Positions 57,551 through 64,000 of a stretch of DNA of 64,000 nt are shown here, piece by piece. Made by a program: the position numbers and the translations under genes. The notes beneath the pieces are model-generated. The model worked only from the letters and a program-made list of their open reading frames with translations, had not been told where the DNA came from and made no database searches. This DNA comes from Tulasnella sp. 424. Lineage: Eukaryota; Basidiomycota; Agaricomycetes; Cantharellales; Tulasnellaceae. The first letter of the stretch is position 1, and each line of letters opens with the position of its first letter. The DNA lies in contig WSUB01000100.1 in assembly GCA_019633425.1 (NCBI GenBank), positions 1 through 64,000 of the forward strand, read 5' to 3'.

Positions 57551-60042
57551 TCAAGTGGCTTCTCCTCGGTTAGACAATCGACGGAGCTCGGCAACTTGGT
57601 TCGAAGCACAAGTTGCATTGTGAACGTTTCCGATTTCTTCAAAGACTTCAGCAGCTTCGGTAAAAAGACGAATCGCGTCGCTGTAGTTCTTCTGATCGCG
57701 ATGTACCTCAGCAAGGCGCAATACAGAGAAAGCTCTCCCGCTTCGGTCGCCGATGTCGGTAGAGATTTGCAAGGCTTCCAAAAACAGGGGGATGGCCTGA
57801 CTGAGGTTACTTTGAAGGTGATGCACCTCACCGAGACCCAGAAGAGCTTGAGCTTTCTTGAATCTGTCGCCGATTTCGGTGCGGATCTGTAGCTCCTCGG
57901 AGTAGAAGGAGATGGCCTGACTGTACTCTTTCCGACTCTGATGCACATCAGCGAGACCTCCTAGGGCATCGGCTCTCCCTCGTCTGTCGCCGATGTCGGT
58001 GCGGATCTGTAGCTCCTCGGAGTAGAAGCGGATGGCCTGACTGTACTTTCTCCGATTCTGATGCACATCCGCGAGACCTCCTAGAGCATCGGCTTTCCTT
58101 TCTTTGTTGCCGATGTCGGTGTAGATATGTAGGGCTTCTGAGTAGAATGTAATGGCCTGGCCGTACTCGTTCCGAGCCCGATGCACCTCAGCGAGACCCC
58201 AAAGAGCATCGGCTCTCCCTTGTTTGTTGTCGATGTCGGTGCAGATTTGTAGGGCCTCCGAGTAGAATGAGTTGGCCTGGTCGTTCTCACCCTGAAACCG
58301 ATGCACCTGCCCCAGTTGCACCAGGGCATCAGCCTTTCCTTTCCTATCGCAGTTGTCGGCGTAACCATCCACAGCTTTGGTAAAGAAGTCCAATGCATTG
58401 GGATAGTCACCCTGCCGCCGGTGCATATCTCCCAGTTGTATAAGAAGTTGGGGAGAGCGAGCCCTGGAAGCCGCTGTATCCGAGGTCCTAATACGGTTTG
58501 GAATAACCATGGGCTGCATTGAAATCGATCAGTCGCGCGTAATCGATCCTAATGAGCAATACTCACCATCCAGTGGATTGACTTTCGGCAGTCCACAGCA
58601 GTCGGCCGTTTGCTGGGGTCGATGCTCCAACACACGAGCATCAAAGAGCAAAGCGCCTGGATCAACGACATGCGGGCGTCATCGGTGATGGAGGGGAGAT
58701 CTCCCTGAATGACGCGCTTGATGACGATTGTGTCCTTGACGTTGTGAAACGGAATGAAGCCGGTCATGACCTATGTCGGAGTCTTTTTGAGCCTCGATTG
58801 CGAATAGATACTAGTACGAGTCTGACGTTACCTCGTATGCTACCCAACCCAACGCCCAGATGTCGCTATAAAGGCCAGGCTCCTCCTCGTACAGCAGCTC
58901 CGGGGCAGCCCAACGAAGGGTGTAATGATCTCCCGTCAGGGTTATGGTATTGGTTGAGGCACAGAACGTTGCTTCCAGCAAAAGCCCCGCCGGGGGCTTG
59001 TTTTGAGCTGGCCTCGTCTCCTTGTTGAGATCCTCGGATTTAAGCCGACGTGCTGATCCAAAGTCGGTAATTACCGCGCGGAATTCCCAGTTTACCAATA
59101 CGTTTAGCTGCAAAGGATAGAAGTAAGCTGGCTAAGTGAATCATCAGGACGCTATCAAAACCCACCGATTTGAGGTCACCGTGGCATATGGCGGGCCGTT
59201 GGCTATGGAGGTATTCCACTCCTTCAGCCACATCGGCAATCTGGAGTAAAGAGTGTCAGATATTGGTCGACGAAAAGCATTTCGGTCATACCAGCGAGAT
59301 CCGTTCCGGTATTTCCCACTCTGCCGAGGCGATAAAGTCCCTCAAGGTACCGTTTTCTTCCCAGGGAAAGACCAGCCACACAATATCCTTGGATAGGTCC
59401 TCCACGAACCCTTCGAGTTTGATGATGTTTGTATGGGAAAGTCCGACCAAGAATTCCGCTTCTCTGACCGTCAACTGAACCGCAAAAAATCATGAGCGCG
59501 GCAACTCTGCGTGATCGGATGAAGTATTCTGACCCCCAATACCCGCGCTATATCGCCTGACATCTTCATCTTCTTGACCGCTACAGCCTATGAGATTACA
59601 GTCGATGAGCTGCGCGACGTTCCTGCCAATGCCTAGGGACGCTGAGTAGTACAGACCTTCGTCCCCTGAGAGGTTTCTCCGGCAGAACGACCTGCGTCGA
59701 GACTTGTGTTTTCGGTAGGGTCAGATCGATTTGTGCTGTCCGTACTACCTGAGGGAGAGGCCAACAAGGCCCGTGAAACCGTGGCGTTGCCCCCCTTGAC
59801 CTCGCAGGAGTCTTTTGGGAATTGGATTGAGGACGGATCGATTCGCCATGTCGCGAGGTCCCAGAGTCTTTCCCTCTACCGGAGAAACATTGTTTTGGTG
59901 AGCCATTAGAGCTGCCACTTGAGACCCGAGAACAACGTACCATCCTTGCGCTCGGCTGGAATGTACTTGAGAAAACATCGTAGTCCGACGGTGACTCAGG
60001 CAACCCATCAAGATGGGCATCGTGACTTTCGTCTTTTTGCAT
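57551..60042 (-). CDS. Protein kinase-TPR fusion, copy 1
   Basis: Predicted cytosolic Ser/Thr kinase of the TKL-like group expanded in mushrooms, fused to tetratricopeptide repeats; partners unknown. Exons 60042-59941, 59875-59657, 59587-59534, 59474-59292, 59240-59166, 59107-58832, 58770-58567 and 58513-57551; 691 aa. Kinase motifs: VKGGNATVSRA, VAVKK (about residue 110), REAEFLVGLSHTNIIKLEG, catalytic HGDLKSLN across an intron (about 206-213), TDFGSARRL, RWAAPELL, YSDIWALGWVAYEVMTG. The last exon encodes about seven 40-residue TPR units (for example GRADALGGLADVHQSRKEYS). All introns are GT-AG and every exon keeps frame. The start is the only ATG before FQPSARM in this frame. The tandem sister is at 60884-63371. 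Confidence 0.93.
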
Positions 60043-60504
60043 TGAAAGTTCTGGTCGAGAAGCGGCAGGGTGATGGTAAGAATCGGCGTTCTTTGAGGGG
60101 TTCCGCAGAGAGGAGGAAAGCGGACGGAGGGTCGATGGAGGACTGGGACAAATGTGACAGGGGTTCAAGTACTAAATTCACACACCACCCGGCGCTACAT
60201 CTCACCCTGCCTTCCTTTGCGTGGTGAACGGGCACGCCTCGACTGGTTTCTAGACCGGATGGAATGTTCTTTGCAAGCCCGCGCGCGACGTTCTATCGGC
60301 AATCGCCGGTGCAGAATCAAAATGATCTCCCATCGACGTCATCAAGCGCCACCATCGCAAACCCTGATCACACAACGCTGAGACGCAATTTTGCCTGGAT
60401 CAAGGAGTTCGTAGGAACAAGGAAATATTTTAAGCAACCATGTTTAGTGCACCCTCATGCTGGTAACATTTGTACCTCCGACCGGGATCTGCCGAGCAGC
60501 CCGC
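60043..60504. other. Promoter region of kinase-TPR copy 1
   Basis: No gene called. The reading frame upstream of the chosen ATG is open for about 40 codons in both kinase copies (sharing SPPST and LRNP), but has no ATG, so I treat it as leader. The part from about 60280 is similar to 63610-63760, upstream of copy 2. Confidence 0.5.
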
Positions 60505-60820
60505 GATGGATCGACGACGGCGCAGCCACTGCACCTGGACATCAGAACCAGCGACCTACTCTCATTATTCAAAATCGGTTGTCTCACTGGATCAAAACGA
60601 GCTGGATATGGGGGCGACACTCCGACGAGCTCGCGACCTGAACACGAAGAAAGGTGTGCAGTTGGTATCGTTAGACGGAGACGATCCGATCGGAAGAAAG
60701 TTGGTCGGTTATTTGTCGAGCAAGATGTAACAAGAATAGTTGAGAGTCTCAGACGAAGGACCAGCGGTCTGACCGGCAGAAAGAAACTCATTAAGAAACG
60801 TTGTATATCGAATACATAGT
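60505..60820 (+). repeat. Inter-kinase repeat, copy 2
   Basis: Partner of 57165-57480. It contains an 86-codon frame (60470-60730) that ends with the shared VGYLSSKM and a stop. Lies just past the 3' end of kinase-TPR copy 2, as copy 1 lies past the 3' end of kinase-TPR copy 1, so it is part of the duplicated unit of about 3.3 kb. Confidence 0.55.
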
Positions 60821-60883
60821 TACATGACTATCCGTTAAGAATCGACGAAAGGCCCCGCTCGAATTGGAATGTTCCCCAAACCG

Positions 60884-63371
60884 TCATGTGGTTTCTCCCC
60901 GGTTAGACAATCGACGGAGCTCGGCAACTTGGTTCGAAGCGTAAGTTGCATTGCTACTGTTTCCGATTTCTTCAAAGACTTCCGCAGCTTCGGTATAAAG
61001 ACGAATTGCGTCGCTGTAGTTCTTCTGATCGTGATGCACCTCAGCAAGGCCCAACACACAGAGAGCTCTCCCATATCGGTCGCCGATGTCGGTAGAGATT
61101 TGCAAGGCTTCCGAAAGCAGCGGGATGGCCTGGCTGAAATCACGTCGAAGCCGATGCACCTCACCGAGACCCCGAAGAGCTTGATATTTCCCAAGTCTGT
61201 GGCCGATTTCGGTGCGGATCTGTAGCTCCTCGGAGTAGAATGAGATGGCCTGGCTGTACTCTTTCCGATTCCGATGCACGTCCCCGAGACCTCCTAGAGC
61301 ATCGGCTCTCCCTCGCCTGTTGCCGATGTCAGTAAAGATTTGTAAGGCTTCCGAGTAGAATGTATCGGCTTGGCTGTACTCGTCCCGAGCCAGATGCAGC
61401 TCGGCGAGACCCCGAAGAGCATTGGCTCTCCCTGCTCTATCGCCGATGTCGGTACGGATTTCTAGGGCCTCCGAGTAGAACGTAATGGCCTGGGTATACT
61501 CGTGCCGAGTCCGATGTACTTCAGCGAGACTCCAAAGAGCATCGGCTCTTCCTGGTCTGTTGTCGATGTCGGTGCAGATTTCTAGGGCCTCCGAGTAGAA
61601 TGGAATGGCCTGATCGTTCTCATCCAGAAACCGATGCACCTGCCCCAGTCGCACCAGGGCAGTGGCCTTTCCTCTCCTGTCGCCGTTGTCCGTGTAGCCA
61701 TCCACAGCCTTTGTAAAGAAGTCCAATGCATTGTAATAGTCACTCTGCCGCCAGTGCATATTTCCCAGTTGCATAAGAAGCTCGGGAGAGCGGGCCCGGG
61801 AAGCCGCTGTATCCGAGGTCCGTATACGGTTTGGAATAACCATGGGCTGCATCGAAATCGATCAGTCGCGTGCAATCGATCCTAATGAGAAATACTCACC
61901 ATCCAGCTGATTGACTCTTGGCAATCCTCAGCAGTCGGCCGTTTGCTGGGATCGGCGCTCCAACACACGACCATCAGGGAGCAAAGCGCCTGGATTAATG
62001 ACATGCGGGCGTCGCCGGTGATGGAGGGGAGATCTCCCTGAACGACGCGCGTGACAACGATCGTGTCCTTGACGTTGTGAAACGGAATGAAGCCGGTCAT
62101 GACCTATGTTGGAGTTTTTTGAGCCTCGATTGCGAATAGACTCTAGTACGACTCTGACGTTACCTCGTATGCGACCCACCCCAACGCCCAGATGTCGCTA
62201 TAGAGGCCGGGCTCCTCCTCGTACAAAAGCTCCGGGGCAGCCCAACGAAGGGTGTAATGATCTCCCGTCAGGGTTATGGTATTGGTGGAGGCACAGAACG
62301 TGGCTTCCAGCGAAAGCGCCGCCGGGGGCTTGTTTTGAGCTGGCTTCGTCCCCTGGTTGAGATCCTCGGGTTTAAGACGACGTGCCGATCCAAAGTCGGT
62401 AATCACCGCGCGGAACTTTGAGTTTACTAATATGTTTAGCTGCAGAGAATGGAACAAAGTTGGCCCAGTGAATTATCAGGACACTGTCGAAACCCACCGA
62501 TTTGAGGTCGCCGTGGCATATGGGGGGCCGTCGGCTATGGAGGTATTTCACTCCTCTAGCCACATCGTCAATCTGGAGTAAAGAGTGTCAGAGATTGGTC
62601 GACGAAAAGCGGTTCGGTCGTACCAGCGAGATCCGTTCCGGTATTTCCCACTCTGCCGAGGCGATAAAGTCCCTCAAGGTACCGTTTTCTTCCCATGGAA
62701 AGACCAGCCACACAATATCCTTGGATAAGTCCTCGACTAACCCTTCGAGTTTAATGATGTTTGTATGGGAAAGTCCGACCAAGAATTCCGCTTCTCTGAC
62801 TGTCAACTGAACCGCAAAAAAATCATGAGCGCTGAAACTCTGCGTGATCGGAGGAAGTATTCTGACCCCCAATACCCGCGCTATATCGCCTGACATCTTC
62901 ATCTGCTTGACCGCTACAGCCTATGGGATTACAGTCGATGAGCTGCGCGACGTTCCTGTTGATGCCTAGAGACGCTGAGTAGTACAGACCTTCAGCCCCT
63001 GTGAGGTTTCTCCGGCTAAGCGACCTGCATCGAGACTTGTGTTTTCGGTAGGGTCAGATCGGTTTGTGCCGTCCGTACCACCTGAGGGAGCGGCCAAGAA
63101 GGCCCGTGAAACCGTGGCGTGGCCCCCCTTGAACTCGCAGGAGTCTTTTGGGAATTGGATTGAGGACGGATCGATCCGCCATTTAGCGAGTTTCTCGAGC
63201 CTCTGTATCTATTGGAGAGACGTCCTTCTGGTGAGTCCTTAGAGTTGTCACTTGAGACCTGAGTCAACGTACCATTTTAGCGCTCGGCTGGAATGTACTC
63301 GAGGAAGGGTGTTCGTTCGATGATGACCCAGGCAGCCCACTAGCAGCATCGTGACTTCCGTCTTGTTCCAT
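60884..63371 (-). CDS. Protein kinase-TPR fusion, copy 2
   Basis: Tandem sister of copy 1 with the same eight-exon structure: 63371-63273, 63208-62990, 62920-62867, 62806-62624, 62572-62498, 62439-62164, 62103-61900 and 61846-60884; 690 aa. Seven of eight exon lengths are identical to copy 1; the first differs by one codon. All catalytic residues are present: VAVKQ, HGDLKSLN, TDFGSARRL, RWAAPELL. The N-terminal segment (MEQDGSHDAASGLPGS) is the most diverged part, and IQRLEKLAKWRIDPSS opens exon 2. The TPR region has about seven units and differs from copy 1 mainly at solvent-facing positions of the repeats, for example LHLARDEYSQADTFYSEAL. Confidence 0.93.
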
Positions 63372-64000
63372 TGAATGTGTTAGTCGAGAAGCGCCCGCGT
63401 GACGATGAGAGTCGGCGTGCTTCAATGGGTTTCGCAGAGCGGGGGAAAGCGGACGGACTGTCGATGGAGGACTGAGTGAATTGTGACCGCGGGTATAAAA
63501 GAACACACCACCCGGCGCTCCATCTCAACCTGCCTTCCTTTGTGCGGTAAACGGGCACGCCGCAACGTGCCTCTAGACTGAAAAGAAGGTTCCTTGCAAG
63601 CCCGCGCGGGGAAGTAGGATGTTCTGTCGGCAATCGCCGCGCGCAAATCAACGTGATCTTCCATGATCACGCGCTCCCATGGCAGACCCTAATCACGACG
63701 CTGAGAGATAATTTTACCTGGACCCGGGAGTTCGTCAGAGTGAGTGAATATCTTACATAGACAAATGCGGTTGATGCACTCTCTGTTTTGGTGCCTTTGT
63801 ATTTGCCGAGATCTGCCGGGCAGCGCCGGGAATAGACTCTCTCGCCCGCGCCCATGTTCACCACGAGGTTCACCACACTTACATTCCACGCAGCACGCAT
63901 AATCACCTCCATAAAGTCTACCCACTTTATAATTGCCCAACGCACCTTCCGGGGTGAATACGCCTTCCAGTCAGTGCTCAATGGGCTTGACCGGCCATGA
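63372..64000. other. Right edge, promoter of kinase-TPR copy 2
   Basis: No gene recognised. The first 400 bases resemble the region upstream of copy 1. The last 250 bases contain a minus-strand frame (63667-63981) without a known domain; a gene may continue beyond the window. Confidence 0.45.

Noticed and set aside
60043..60168. Longer N-terminus for the kinase-TPR proteins
   Set aside because: The frame upstream of the chosen ATG is open in both copies but contains no ATG, so it is treated as leader; an upstream exon cannot be fully excluded.
1..64000. tRNA and rRNA genes
   Set aside because: Scanning by eye for the B-box type ggttcgaatcc with a matching acceptor stem gave no convincing case; a dedicated scan (tRNAscan-SE) would decide.

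Overview
The window looks like nuclear DNA of a wood- or litter-decaying basidiomycete (Agaricomycetes type). The evidence is genes broken by many short GT-AG introns (about 50-70 nt), a GH7 cellobiohydrolase with a fungal cellulose-binding tail, a Zn2Cys6 regulator with a long-loop basidiomycete zinc cluster, F-box/leucine-rich proteins and kinase-TPR fusions of the kind that expand in mushrooms. All exon models were built by hand from frame and splice-site consistency; the main ones close to whole codon numbers.

Layout. 1-12 kb holds housekeeping genes: importin alpha (1826-3625 +), a 16-exon Zn2Cys6 transcription factor (5470-8859 -) and, divergently, a SAC1 phosphoinositide phosphatase (9090-11937 +). 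From 12 to 38 kb the window is dominated by a tandem array of 13 copies of a small two-exon gene of unknown function (106-122 aa, all on the minus strand, with a conserved TATA box and upstream flank). Two tandem importin-alpha-like genes that lack the importin-beta-binding domain sit inside the array (14558-18513). A large direct duplication (about 25.2-32.47 kb and 32.47-40.9 kb) copied four array genes plus a GH7 gene. The left GH7 copy is a decayed pseudogene cut at the duplication junction; the right copy (39215-40941 -) is intact.

From 41 to 46 kb is a tandem pair of F-box genes, the first broken. A second SAC1 paralogue (46455-49209 -) follows, 35 kb from the first and with nearly the same intron positions. 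49.6-55.4 kb is a compact housekeeping stretch: a P-loop kinase with an RGG tail, LSM5, eIF4E and an SLC25A39/40-like mitochondrial carrier. 57.5-63.4 kb is a tandem pair of intact protein kinase-TPR fusion genes.

The common theme is local duplication. Five families (array gene, importin-like, GH7, F-box, kinase-TPR) exist as tandem copies and SAC1 as a dispersed pair, with copies in every state from intact to truncated. The most interesting unexplained element is the 13-copy array gene: its exon 2 is exactly 179 nt in 12 copies while its intron drifts in length, which indicates selection on the spliced protein.
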